Assembly: GCA_034231615.1 (NCBI GenBank)
Contig: CM067298.1
Coordinates: 58,060,883-58,124,882 of the forward strand
Direction: 5' to 3'
Length of the DNA stretch: 64,000 nt
From: Meghimatium bilineatum
Taxonomy: Eukaryota > Mollusca > Gastropoda > Stylommatophora > Philomycidae
Shown here: positions 23,257 to 35,314 of the stretch, piece after piece
How the letters are laid out: each line of letters begins with the position of its first letter
How positions within the stretch are numbered: position 1 is the stretch's first letter
The notes under the pieces: generated by a model
Seen by the model: only the letters and a program-made list of their open reading frames with translations
Database searches by the model: none
Told to the model about the DNA's origin: nothing
Translations under genes and position numbers: made by a program

Positions 23257-23543
23257 CACTGACATATATAGGGAGCCGCGTTAGCGCAGTGGTTAGCGCA
23301 CTGGCTTCGCATATGAGTGGTCCTGGGTTCATTCCCCAGTTGAGGCGGAAATGTTTTCAGATCGCAACGGCTCCCAGGTCGACCCAGCTTTAAATGGGTA
23401 CCGGATTAATCCGGGAAGTAAAGACTGCGAGGGAGAGGAGATGGCTACCGCCCTCATTTGCAGAGCCTGTGAAATGTGAGATCGCTAGCATCTCACACCC
23501 CTACGGCATTAATAAATGCTATGGGTTACTTTATTTTTTTTTA
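23257..23543 (+). repeat. tRNA-headed SINE (SINE A) with 11-bp TSD
   Basis: A tRNA-like head (GTTAGCGCAGTGGTTAGCGC as A box, TGGTCCTGGGTTCATTCCCC as B box) is followed by the core CTCCCAGGTCGACCCAGC and GGTACCGGATTAATCCGG and a T-rich end. Direct repeats CTCGGAGTATA at 23246-23256 and 23544-23554 flank it. The head is better preserved than in the 9733 copy. Confidence 0.85.
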
Positions 23544-24016
23544 CTCGGAGTATATCACCGTCGGTTTAGACAACCACTTAGCATCACGCATTAATGAATT
23601 TATAAGATTAATGTAGTTTCCACATTGTGGACAGCTGGTGTAGGGATATTGGTACTTATTGGACGCCACTTTACGTTGTAGATACTTTGTCATATATTTC
23701 TTTTAAAAGGCACTGTATTGAAGCGCGAACAAGTTCACGATTGATGGAATTATTTGTCTTCCTAGCTCCCGCAACGGGTGCCAGCAAGAACCACTGAAAG
23801 AGAGAACTATGCGTACTACTATTGCCTTAGCTAGTCTCTTGAAGTAGTCGACGGCGTAGTTAAGTTACTAAGATGAATTTCATCAGCTGTTGTAGATGTC
23901 AACTCCCGATACAGCCGATAATCATGACGATTATATATGTGTAAGCGTATGTCTTCTCAGGCTGATACTGGCACCTGTTGTATGTCAGAGTCCTCTATGA
24001 CCATTTAGCTCAACTG

Positions 24017-24293
24017 ACGCCCGTGTTTTGCCGGGGCCCGAAAGGGGAGAAAAGAATAGCCACATTGTTTACCTTCCATGCATGTCGTAAAAGGCGACTA
24101 AGGAAGTTATGGGATGGAATTGGCTGTTCCATCCATATAGGGTCAGAGATTCAAAGTCATGCTGAAGCCGGATGTGTCAGGATGACAGACGCAGATATCG
24201 CAGCATTGCTGTAAACCATGACACAACGCATTCCGTTCTCCGGACTACATCCTGCTAATCTGCAGGAGTTTTGAGAACGAACGCAGAAGAAGA
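24017..24293 (+). repeat. 280-bp SINE-like element with 10-bp TSD
   Basis: A full-length, well-preserved copy ends AACGAACGCAGAAGAAGA. Direct repeats AGCTCAACTG occur at 24007-24016 and 24294-24303. It differs from the 8527 copy at scattered sites and has a deletion after CTGTTCCATC. Confidence 0.85.
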
Positions 24294-24733
24294 AGCTCAA
24301 CTGTGAAGATGAAAATTATTATTTCTGCGGTAGAGTGTATAGGATTTTCTGCCACACTCTGGACATGTATGGGAGGTGTCAATACGATATTGGGCAGCAT
24401 TTTTGCCTTCCTTCTCTCACGTTTCTGTTGATCAGCATTGTGTCTACAGCAGGTGCGCCACTCCCGATTCTGCAACTAAAGTAGGATATGTTTTGTGGAA
24501 TGCTCCCCCATTAACAATGTCCACATTGAAGTGAGTCAGTGAAGTCTTAAGCGTGTCTTGAAAACATTTTTGGGCGTACCCATTTTTGTTGTCCTCCTGC
24601 CTTGCGGGCGCCTGTGTGGACTTCTCAATGTATCAGTTTGTTGTGGCAGACGAAGAACTTTCATGCGGACCACCTGACCTTCCCAACGTCTCTGTGCCTA
24701 CACCAACATTGTGTACGCCATGGCCGTCTGTTT

Positions 24734-24945
24734 AGAAGACCTCTGCACAGAATTAATTAGGCTCTCATATTTTACTGTTTTTTATTATTGTCGTGTTTCC
24801 ATTGGTCAATATTTATATATTTGGAGTTGCCTTGACTATTTTTAACATGCGAATTCAAGTATATAAATAGTGGCCAAAGAAATCACGACAATAATCAAGA
24901 AAATGAACGAATAAAGGTCTAATTAATTCTGTGCAGAGGTCTTCT
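24734..24945. mobile_element. palindromic fold-back MITE, copy 2
   Basis: This is the best preserved copy. The left end AGAAGACCTCTGCACAGAAT is the exact inverse of the right end ATTCTGTGCAGAGGTCTTCT. Imperfect pairing continues to a centre near 24835. It has no coding capacity. Confidence 0.88.
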
Positions 24946-24999
24946 TTAGCAGTCATAATGTACGCATAGAGCTTGAGATTTCAAACTACCACAATTTTT

Positions 25000-26200
25000 A
25001 CTATTTAATTCCATCAGACTATCTACAATCTACTTTTGGCTAAATATACAGAATCGATACAATTGTTTCTCAGCCTTCAGAAAAACTGTAACATAATATA
25101 TTTATATAAAAACAAAGTCACACTAAAAGTATGAAAAAAGCAACAAACGTCAAACTTATAAATATACAATAATACATAATAATTATTACATAAAACAGAT
25201 TCAGTTTAAAAGACGTGTTAAAAAACATATTAATTAGTTGTTATTTATGAAGTGATATACATTTACAAATTCAAATATAACTTTGATCTTTACTAATAGC
25301 TTGCAGATAAACATATGAAAATCTTTATTTGAGATAGGTTGTGATTTGCACACGCACTAAGGTGATAACATAAATATTTGCAATTATAGAATTTACCAAA
25401 GGTATGTTGTTTTTTTTAATTATAACTTCTTTCTTTTGACAAGTTTCAAGTGTTAAAACGCAGTGCTAGATTTTAATAATCTTCTGATATTCCTTAATTG
25501 AACACCTCTTTTACTTCAAGCGTTAAAACTAAATTTGAAAAAAAAAGTTAACATTACAGTTTATTAACACATATATGCTTGAACTTAATTTTCGTGCTAT
25601 TTAACGAATTATATCAATTGCAATAACAGCGAAAATATACCTTTCTATTTGAAGATGGGAGTGAAAATCAAATCTGTTTCAATGTTACAAGCTTGGTTGA
25701 CAGTCAATATATTATTACAACTGGTTTTGTTTTGTTTGTTTTTTTTTTCCTTTATGAACTGTCCAGTTGTACAGAATATGAAACCACAAAGTTCCTCTAT
25801 GATATTTATAGCATCTCGTAATGACGTCACTAACTTTACACACCCACGAGCGGGAATGAAATTACGCATTACCAGCCAATCAGATAACGGGTAGAATTAA
25901 GAGAGGTTGAGGAGTGACGAGCATATGGCGGAGAGGTTGGGAAAAACATGAAATACATAGACTGGGGAGGGGGGTGGGGACTTCGCAAATTCTGCTGGTC
26001 ACGTTCACATTGTTGGGTCATTCACGTCTCACACGGGGCCGACATAGACGTGAGAAACTTGTACAATGCGAGCGTGGAAGGCAAGAACGAAAAGTTGTGA
26101 ATGAACAGCGAAGATGAAGACGTGAGGGGAATCACGTTCCTCCTCATTCAATTTCGAGACAACACTCGTCCACAAATAGAGATCAATGTATTAAAATATC
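25000..26200. other. AT-rich stretch, no gene seen
   Basis: Very AT-rich sequence with short random frames. The stretch 25900-26130 is less AT-rich but shows no recognisable product. Confidence 0.5.
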
Positions 26201-26204
26201 AATC

Positions 26205-26720
26205 AATCAAGTGCCATGCCGACTGGCGTAGGCGATCATGTTTCTCCACGACTCTCTGTCGATTGTGTTGTTAATACGCTCGGTTGGTGAGCTTCTACTG
26301 TGCCACGATACAAGCCCATCAAGTAACTTTTCTCTTTGTTGTCCATTTTTCTTTCTTATATCCATTCACAATGAGTTCGATATAAATATTATCGTTTGAC
26401 ATTCGTGTAATTCTCTTAATTTCAGTTGCTTAAATTTGATCTCTTCTCCCCATGATCTTTCCAGTGGTTATTAAGTGTTCAAGCTGTGTTCTTCTCAGCA
26501 CATGCGCTATAAATCTTGACTGTCTGCCCCTAATGTTTGATATGATTGATATTTTTATGCCAGCATCAATAAGAACCTCTGCATTAGTTTTCTTGGCTGT
26601 CCATGGTATTTTCATCATTTTTCTCAGAAACCACATTTCTGTAGCCTCTAATTCGCTTTGAATTTTCTTCTTTACAGTCCAAGCTTCACAGCCATAAAAA
26701 AGAATTGGTTTGATATTCTT
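26205..26720 (-). mobile_element. LINE (family A) 3' end
   Basis: The minus strand reads MWFLRKMMKIPWTAKKTNAE, then a GRQSRFIAHVLRRTQLEHLI stretch, a TTGKIMGRRD motif, a REKLLDGLVSWH block and DRESWRNMIAYASRHGT, the standard ending of this LINE type. The 3' tail is a TTGA repeat near 26190. A roughly 65-80-bp insert (about 26365-26435) interrupts the frame after GRRD. Confidence 0.82.
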
Positions 26721-27110
26721 CTTCTTCTTCTTCTTTCGTTCACTTGAAACATGTCTATATCTGTAATTCTGTCTCCTTAATAAAACTCACTGTCTTTTGT
26801 AGTTCATACAGTGTCCCATAGAGCTTTGATTCCAGTGTTGTTTCCTCTGGCCAATATGTCTGCCTCAGCGTTTCATGCTCAGAACACTCTTGAAGTATAT
26901 GTTTGGCACTCTGTGCTGCCTGTACACATGGCCGTGTTGCCAATCTTGAACTTTGTATACATGTGACTGCGGAGTCGGTTGTGTCCTGTTCTGAGACGTA
27001 GAATTATAACTTGTTCTGATCTGTTCATAATGTGATAGTCATCTTGTGTTGGTGTTTGTGGCTTTCTTATTGACTTTATCATCTGTTTTTTCTGATGGTT
27101 CGATATAATA
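26716..27110 (-). mobile_element. LINE (family B) C-terminal domain and GAA tail
   Basis: Frames read EQVIILRLRTGHNRLRSHMY, then a CVQAAQSAKHILQECSEHET zinc-knuckle-like region and WPEETTLESKLYG. The minus-strand end is GTGAACGAAAGAAGAAGAAG, a GAA tail at 26716-26740. It has the same order as the plus-strand copy at 15570. Confidence 0.8.
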
Positions 27111-27274
27111 TTTCAGCACTCGAATTCGAGCCTGCATTTATAGACTTCCATTGCATTGAATTACAATATACAGTCCTAGAATTGTAAGTTCTCCTTTCAT
27201 ACTGGACTGCATATTTTTCTTTTCAACTCAAAGCTGCCTGCGGTGATGTTACACCTTTAGGACTGATCTTGACG

Positions 27275-28020
27275 AATTATACTATCTTATCAATCAATAA
27301 ATCCGTAATTCTTCAGGGTCGTAGGGGTACCACGTTGGATGCTTCATCACACAGAGTCCTCCAGCGAATTCCATCCTCAACGATGCGGATGAGTGTGGAA
27401 ATATCTTGTTCTGTTCATTCCTTGATGTTGTCTGTCCATGCCTTTATTTGCCCTCTTCTGCTTCCTCGACAGTCCCTGCAGTATTGTTTTTGACAAGGAA
27501 TCATGTCTGTATACATGTCCAAACCATGCTAGTTTTCGTCGTTTCGCTATTTAAAGCACAGGTTCTTGTACCGCTGCACACATCTCTACTTTATTTCTTA
27601 CGAACATATTGGTCTTATATTCACTATAGGAAATTCGTAGAATTCGTCTGTATCATTTATACTCGAAAGCCTGTAATCGTTTCTCCATGTCCGCAGTGAG
27701 CGTCTAACTCTCACAACCATACAGCACAGCAGAATGCACCAGCGATTTATACATTTCGACTTTCACTCCAACACTGATGTTGCTTTTCTAAATCACCATT
27801 AGCCTTGACAAGGACGCTAAAGCCATCTCCAGCCTTATTTTTTAGTTCTGCTTTGCATTTTCCATCGCTGTATATGCTGGATCCGAGGTATTCACCACTT
27901 CAAGCTTATGTCCCTTATCTTATATCCATTGGCAAAAACGTTCCACTGTCACTTTGGATATACCTAAATATTGATTGGTCTGCTAGTCTGCTAAAAATGC
28001 TGCTGAAATTGGAGGGGCTA
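27275..28020 (-). mobile_element. LINE (family E) reverse transcriptase C-terminus
   Basis: Interrupted frames include EYLGSSIYSDGKCKAELKNK, AVLYGCES.TLTADMEKRLQ, YRRILRISYSEYKTNMFVRN, KRRKLAWFGHVYRHDSLSKT and a basic GRGRQ-type tail with WTDNIKE. All are standard LINE ORF2 blocks in the right order. The minus-strand end is a TTGATTGAT tail. Several stops are present. Confidence 0.8.
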
Positions 28021-28441
28021 GCATGGTGATAAAACTAAAGGATGAGGACCAACGTTGCCATTCCTAGCCACCCCCACTCCTCCCAGTTCTGTTCTTTTGA
28101 AATAATCTGGAATTTTTTCTAGTTATTTATTTTTACTAGAAAGTTCGTCGGTCATGTTTAATTAAGTATTGATACATATTTTACAAGCCTAGTGAAGCAT
28201 GCAAGTCAACTGCATGAAGTTTTAGATCGTTACAGACGACCTCACATGGCGGTTATTTGTGTCAGACTTTCAGTCCATGTTCGAAGTATTCAAAATAAAT
28301 GGTATCGATATGATTAATGACATTTATAGATAATCTCAATTTCATTGCTAGCAAATATATTTATTATATATATTTATTATATTTATTTATTAATGTATAC
28401 GAAATAGCAAGAAACAGACTGACTTACATCTGCGTGTATTA

Positions 28442-28850
28442 GACAGCGCATGCGGTTGCGCCTGTGGGTCTAACCAATGGCTCACTAGACAAACCAATCA
28501 TGCAACAGAAAACCCTAGTAGATGGCATGCCTTTATATTGAATTATCTTCTTATAGAAGCTTCATGGCACATCATCTATACAATCCCGTAGTCGTAACCT
28601 TCGATAACAGTTACCATGTTGTTCCGACAGACCGACGTTGTGCTTGAACTAGTTACAGGCATGGCGTGGGTGGGCGGAACAACAAAGAAACATATCGCAA
28701 GGGCAGAGTTGTGCCCTGATGTCGACGTCTGTTTCAGCAGCATTAGACTCGAAACACCAACGAGTCGGATGGCTGCTGGAACAGAGGACGGAGTACTTAT
28801 GGTAATGCCCGACGTTCTGTGAGGCCAGTTTCTAATCAAGAATCAAGATG
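28442..28850 (+). mobile_element. 407-bp retroposed element, older copy
   Basis: It matches the reverse complement of 61418-61824 along its whole length, from GCGCATGCGGTTGCGCCTGT to AATCAAGAATCAAG. A 68-codon frame (start MLFRQTDVVLELVTG) is open here, but the sister copy is frameshifted in the same frame. The flanking duplication is no longer clear. Confidence 0.75.
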
Positions 28851-29134
28851 TGTTTACAGAAGATAAAGGGAACGTGTTGAAACTGCTTCATGAATGCCTG
28901 CTGGAGACGGACATTGCGATTTATTACATTTCTAACATCGATTATGTGAACTCCATATTAAATATGGTACTAATAGAAATTTCCACCAACTGTAGAGAAT
29001 TAGGTGTGTATCAAATCATCCTTGTAGATGAACCAAAAGTGTGCATATTTTCGGTATCTGCTGGGAGAGGCAGAATATATTGATCTGCTAGGATGCATTC
29101 ATATTGGGTCACAACCAATGACCAAATAATTAAC

Positions 29135-29206
29135 AATGAGTTCGATAAAAATATTTGACATATTTATCGTTTGACATTCGTGTAATTCTCTTAATTTCAG
29201 TTGCTT
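29135..29206 (+). repeat. about 65-bp segment also inserted in the LINE at 26.4 kb
   Basis: ATGAGTTCGATA...ATCGTTTGACATTCGTGTAA to TTTCAGTTGCTTAAAT is nearly identical to 26371-26433. Here it has a duplicated AAATATTTGACAT insertion. Confidence 0.7.
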
Positions 29207-29539
29207 AAATATTTTCAACATTGCTTCTGTGAATGAATTGAACAATTTGCGGAATAAATAGAAATTGATACTAAATTCAAGAGCCTCTTATTTTAAAACA
29301 TGGCTAGTATTGAAACGCATACACGCATACTGTATATACATTTGTAAGAGCTGAGTTTTTCGGGAATTTTATTGTCTACGCAACTGAGATTTTTTTTAAA
29401 TTATGAGTGGTAACTATGATAAGGTCTTCTCACTTGATTTTTAGTCAGGAACCAACATCACCACATAAGGACATTCCCATAAATGATCTATTTGGCATTC
29501 CGCTAGCCATGTAAAAGTATATAGGCTGAAGCTCAGTGT

Positions 29540-30115
29540 CCCAAACAGTTGTTGGTTCTGCTGGTACCATTGAGGACGCACTTTCTCCCCTGTCACTTCC
29601 ATGATTATCATTCTATGAACATGTACGTTCTCTTTTCAGCATCCTCTTCATTATTTTGTAGTGTATTCGTAACTGTTCTAATTAATTCAGCCATGTCTCT
29701 TCTCATTTTGTTATCCACTACAGCTTTACCCGCCAATGTGTCAGCTCTTTCTTTAACATTGACTGCCGATAATCAGGACAGTAGATCCATGTGATGCTCT
29801 TGACATTGCTAAGAGCAATATCCCACATTTTTCTTAACATGAATTTTCCTATCAAGCGCTGCATACTCTGGAAGTCTAATAGAATGACTGTAGGTGTCGT
29901 TAGTTGCAATGTCAGCCGTGTGAGAGCCTCCGACACTGCCTTTACCTCTTTTATACCTCATTCTCATGTTCGCTGTTGTGGTGGGATATACAGCAGATGT
30001 CTTCACATCCCTCTTGTCATTTTGGTAAGGGATGAAGCCCCATCCACAAATTTGTGTTTTTCTTACTACTGAGTCATCTGTGTAAATAATTATATCGTGT
30101 GTCTTTGAGTACCGT
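29540..30115 (-). mobile_element. LINE RNase H domain remnant
   Basis: Minus-strand frames give IIIYTDDSV...GWGFIPYQN (first catalytic aspartate region), TVILLDFQSMQRLI (second aspartate region), ALSNVKSITWIYCP, and then VKERADTLAGKAV with the last catalytic aspartate. These are the ordered blocks of a retroelement RNase H. Frames change between blocks, so it is broken. It probably belongs to the same family as the zinc-knuckle tails at 15570 and 26745. Confidence 0.75.
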
Positions 30116-30869
30116 TCTTATGAGTTTTTGTATCATGGTCTTCTTTGCAGCCCAATAGTGAAACCCTCTTTCTATCTGTTTTACAACATTTCTCAAACAT
30201 CTTCTCTTTTTATTTGCTTCCAACCATTAACAGTCTCTTTCTATTTCCTCCAACACGCAGACTCTAATTAGGATACCTTCTACTTTCTAACGACCACTTG
30301 AAAATAATGCAATTTCGAAGCAGGAATGGACGTCCTAAGATATGCAGCAAACACCCTCAATGAATGTAAAGCTCAGACATGGAACAAAATTGATTCCTAC
30401 AGATGCCCACTCACTAATAGAAACCTTACGGAGCCTGAATATGAGTATTAGCTGCAGTTTGCCATCAGCGCGCACAGGACAAGTCCATAGACAAGCCGAT
30501 CCCAGTCGCAATAAATTTATCAGAGTGTAGAGGTTGATAGTTCCAGTTCAATGTTGATGTATTAGTTCCTCCGTGTATCTATTATATTTCTCTTTACGGG
30601 CTGTTCCGGTCTTTAAGTAAAGCGATCTCACAGAGTCTTGAAATCTACCATCATTCACATTTTTCACATAAAGAATGCTAGAGACACGTAGCAAATTATA
30701 GTCATCTACAGCATCGAACTACATTTCCACTAGTCTCAGTCTTCTTGCCACTGGTATTAAATGAGGTCCGACAAGAGAGTGAGGTCGACGCTTTGCACAC
30801 TTAAATCCTAATTCCCAGTGCAAGTTAGTTTTAACATCTACGAAAATTCACTCGAAGGAAAAAGGTTTT

Positions 30870-31800
30870 TCTAAATAACTTTAGGAGCATGGAATGTATG
30901 ATTTGCTGATGACTGTGTCCCAAATGTCAGCTGAAGCTGATCTATGGACAGAACCATCATAGATAAAATCTCCAAAGCATGTGCCAACGTTGGGCTTACT
31001 ATTAATACGAAGAAAATAGAAGTCATGGTATAACGAGCACCTGGTCGAATCTATCACGTCATGGATAAAGATAAATTGAGCAGCTCTGAAAGCTGTCAAA
31101 AGACTTGAATACTTAAGTACTACATTATCACAAAATGCCACCGTTGATGATGAAATGTATATGTTTACGATGAAGTGCATACCAGGATCCCCACGACAGG
31201 CAGTACTTTCGGCAGACGGTACACATGTGTGGCACAGAAATGGTATTAGCATACAGACTAAGCTAGAAGTTTACAGAATGGTGGTACTTCCAGTGCTGCT
31301 ATACGCTGGTGAGACATGGACTTGTAAATACGACATATGAGAAAACTCAATCACTTTCACATAACTTGTTTCAGGAATACAAGTTATGAACATCAGATGG
31401 AAAGAGATTCGGAATTCCACTGTCTTGATAGAGCTGGTATCCCTAACGTTGACACTATTCTGATGCAAAGATTCGTTGAGCAGGTCATATAGTACTATGT
31501 CAGATCATCGTCTACCAAAGATACTTCTCTATGTTGAGTTGCAGAAGGGTAACGTTCCCAATGTGACCAAAATAAAGGCTACAAGGACTCGTTAAAGTCC
31601 TCATTGTAATCCTTTCAAATAAACCAAGATGCATGGAAAGACGTTGCATGAAATAGAGCTACATGGCAATCTACAGTTTAAAAAAAAAGACAGCTTCATG
31701 AGAAAAGAGGAAAGATCCAGCATCTCAACTGCGGAGAGTAGCTAGAAAGTAACAGATATATCAAAAAAAACCCATACCCGAACTGTTCAATAGACATTCG
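30870..31800 (+). mobile_element. LINE (family D) relic
   Basis: A decayed active-site region (FADDCV) is followed by VGLTINTKKIEVM, STTLSQNATVDDEM, WHRNGISIQTKLEVYRMVVL and LPVLLYAGETWT. Further on are FHITCFRNTS and DRAGIPNVDTILMQRFV blocks. This is the same order as 21770-22690. Multiple frameshifts are present. Confidence 0.78.
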
Positions 31801-32114
31801 CGACCGGAATAGTTCTTATTAGTCATCAACAAACTCATAGTCAAGTATAACTGAATTTCATAAAGTGGATGAAACAATTGGTCATGACATTTGTACTGAA
31901 CGACCTCCAGTAGTATGACACTATTGTATAACTATAGTTTATAGATGGAGTATAACTTTAACTAGGCCTAGTGTAATTTTGTAAATGTTCTCTTATTAAT
32001 TATCTTCTGCATACTGCTAAAACACGAAGTGTTATATATATTTACGTTGCACTTATTACTAAATAGGAATGATGAAATAAATAGGTCACGTAATCGACTA
32101 CACCTCGTGTAAAG

Positions 32115-33055
32115 GGCTGCCATTTTGGTGCTTTTTAATTTCATCTGGTGTCAACATTTTTGCAATAGCGCGGTCGCACTAGTTTAGTGTTTTTCAAAAG
32201 TTTGCAGGTGCGTTTTAGTGCATTTTGTCCCCATTTAGTGCTTTTTAACTCGTCAAATAATTTGTTTCGTTTTATTCAAAAACTTTATTTATTTTTAAAC
32301 ATTTTTTGAACACTGAAAAGTCGAACTCGTAATAAGTGGTAAATAGAGCCGAAATTTAAAATTGCCATTGTTCATTTACATATTCACAATAATTCCAGGA
32401 TCTTTGCTGTGACTACACTACTATTTAATTTACATTTGTGTATAATAATGAATAAGAAGTACCCACATCATTTCAGGGCACAGCGGCTTAATGATTCGCG
32501 ATTTAAAACATGGTTAATTAGAGTTGAAAGAGATAACACGAAGTGTTATTGTACATATTGTAAATGTACAATACCCGCGAGGGTAATAGATATTGAGATA
32601 CACGCTGAGACAACAAAACACACGAAAGCTAAACAAACATTCCATGAACAAACACAACTTTCATTTAACACTCTCAGCAATGACGTGAAAGCAACAGAAG
32701 CAGGCATATCTTTGTTCGTAGCTGGACATTATTCCCTACGAGTAGCCGTTCATTGAAATTAACTCTGTAAGGCACACTTTGGTGACAGTAAAGGATGCAA
32801 GAACTTAAAACTTAGGAGATCAAAGTGTAGTTCAGTTATTTAAAATGTGCTCGCACCTGGAATAATAATAATGCAATCTGGAATAATAATAGTTATCAGA
32901 TTGACTGATATTACTAAATTACAATGTGTTATCTTGTATTATTTTAAGGAAAATATTTGGTGCTTTTTTCAGTGCTTTTCCAAAAAAATATTTTAGTGCG
33001 TTTTAGAGAGGTTTCTAGTGCTTTTATATCGAAATGAGTTGGCAACACTGAGTGT
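32115..33055 (+). mobile_element. internally deleted hAT element with BED-like zinc finger
   Basis: A 115-codon frame at 32409-32756 contains KYPHHFRAQRLNDSRFKTWL and a finger CYCTYCKC...IHAETTKHTKAK (CxxC then HxxxxxH), typical of the N-terminus of a hAT-like transposase group. After a frame break the text continues FVAGH...ELCKAHFGDSK-like, also expected. The catalytic domain and dimerisation region are absent. The ends GGCTGCCATTTTGG and the inverse of TTGGCAACACTGA are similar, and the flanks GTGTAAAG / GTGTAAGA may be an 8-bp duplication. Confidence 0.7.
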
Positions 33056-33424
33056 AAGATAAACATCAGTTACGATGCTGCACGATGTGAACCTAGCTAG
33101 ATCACAGGACAAGACTTCCGTTCTCCGTCTGTAATAGTCTTGAGGCACTCCCCAAAATTTCCCGAATCGGCTGGTGCGACTTTCCCGTACTTTTCATTGG
33201 CTATCAACACAAACTGTATATGCAGAGCGACCAATGATCAGTCGAGATAAGCGACGCTGTTTGGCTATACCCAATACAATTCTGGGGTAAGGACTTGAAT
33301 AGGGTGATAAGACATCAATCAAGTATGAAGATTGCAGAAAATGGTGGGATTACACAGCCATGCGTGCAGCGCCCCTCACAGAAAGTTCTTTCTGCCACAC
33401 GTTTAAGTGATTTAACTTGCAAGT

Positions 33425-33760
33425 AAATTATTGTTAAAATTCCATGGGTAGCCAATAAAATTAATGTAGAAGTTCTACAAGATGCTGGGGTAAAACGATA
33501 AATTATAGCAAAAATTTGAAACAGACAATCAAGATTTTTAGGACACGTGAAGAGAAAAGTAAAACTTTAACATGTATTTACTACAGGAAAGATCACGGGG
33601 AGAAGAGACGGCGGAAGACAAAGAGAAATTTCTAGAGAGGCTGTCACTTTGGCACAAAAAGTAGTCACCGACTGAGCTTATTTAACAACACAAGAGACAG
33701 AGGGTTGTGGAGAAGCATGATCGCCTACGCCACTAGTATGACATTTGATTGATTGCAATT
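33425..33760 (+). mobile_element. LINE (family A) 3' end
   Basis: Frames read KIPWVANKINVEVLQDAG, NRQSRFLGHVKRK, TTGKITGRRDGGRQRE and a final SMIAYA-like ending, followed by a TTGATTGATTG tail. It is the plus-strand counterpart of 26205-26720 and ends tail to tail against the next LINE. Confidence 0.8.
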
Positions 33761-33761
33761 A

Positions 33762-34900
33762 TTATTCATCATCATTAAGCGCTGTCTCTGTAACGAAGTT
33801 TGACTGCAACAGAACTCTAATAGCATGTCTCTTGTCTTGGTGGTGTACTCTGATAGAATGTAACCTGTCCATCTCGAGATGTTACTCTCCCACTTTTATC
33901 TCTTCCTACCACTTGCTTTCCTCCCCTCGAAATTACGTAAGGTCTTCAACAAGGTATGTCTTTTAATATGTCCAAAATATTTTACTTGTTTGATCTTTAT
34001 TTCCTTTGATAATTATTTCTTCCTACGAAGTGTTTTTAGAACCTCTTTATTCGTTTTCTTCTCTTTCCATGATGTTCTCCCTATTCTTATATATGTCCAC
34101 ATCTCAAATACATAAATTATGTCTTACAATTATTTGTTATGTCCATGTTTCTGAGTCACACATTGATATGGAATAGATGGAGCATTTTATAATTCTAATT
34201 TTTAGCTTGTTTGTAATTTGTTTATATGTTAATATTCTCCTCATGTCGTTAAAAATACTTTTAGCCATTGCTATTGGTTTTTTTTAACTTCTGTTTCACA
34301 TCTGCCATCATTTGTGATTATGTGTCCGAGATATTGATAATATTCTACTTGTTGTATAAAATCTCCATGTATTTTAATGCTTAGCCTCTGTTCTTCTGTG
34401 ACTTTGCTGATTATCATGGTTTTTGCTTTTTTTGGATGTTTATATGCAGTCCATATTTTTTCTTGAGTTATCGACATGACCTATTAGTCTTTGTAGTTCA
34501 TGTTCACTTTCTGCTAAAAGAACAGTGTCATATTCATATCTCAGGTTGTTTATTATTTTACACTGATGTTGAGTCCTGGCATTCCTTCTATATGTTTAAA
34601 GATTTTAGCTGTGTAGATATTAAATAGACTGGATGATAAAACACATCTTTGTCTTACCCTTCTTATGTCTATGCAAGATTAGTAGCTGTTTTCACACTTT
34701 ATTGGTGCAGTTTGTTTCTAATATATGTTTCTAATCAGTCTGATGTCTTTTCCATCTAAACATATTCAAATAATCAAAAGCTTTAAAAATAATCTCCATT
34801 AAATATTTATGCGAACTGATTGATATTTGCATCGTGTAACGTTGTCGTACTGAGTAATATCAAACCTTAGATTGGATCTCTCTATGTCTAAGCAGAATAT
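33762..34900 (-). mobile_element. LINE reverse transcriptase, C-terminal half
   Basis: The minus strand contains KAKTMIISKVTEEQRLSIKI, VEYYQYLGHIITNDGRCETE, KKTNKEVLKTLRR, KQVKYFGHIKRHTLLKTL and a GRKA/SGRKR basic run, the standard LINE ORF2 series. Frames are shifted several times. Its 3' tail is TGATGATGAATAATAAT at 33758-33775. Confidence 0.78.
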
Positions 34901-35314
34901 AGAACCAGCGGTTAATTCCTATAGTTGAGATTCAATTAAAATTATATTATATTACTATATTATAAATTAGAAAATCAATAAAACTCATAACCAGAGTTGT
35001 AGGTCATGAGATAATACATGGAGATTTCTATCTTCAGTGATATGAAAGTGTATAGAAGTTTCTTTTTTAAAGGAACCTGTCTTCAATGGCACAATGATAT
35101 CTGCGGCATTTGATACTAGATATTCAGCATTATACTTCTTAGAAAATACTTTCGCCATAATCCAAAGATAAACAATAATCCCCTCCCCCCAACCCGTTAC
35201 GATAGCACCACTGGAAATATAGTGGTTCTCTTCAAAACGATCCTCAAAAATGAAGTAACAACATATATTAAATAGAGGACATCAACTATCTCATTTTTTC
35301 TCTTCATTTAGAAA

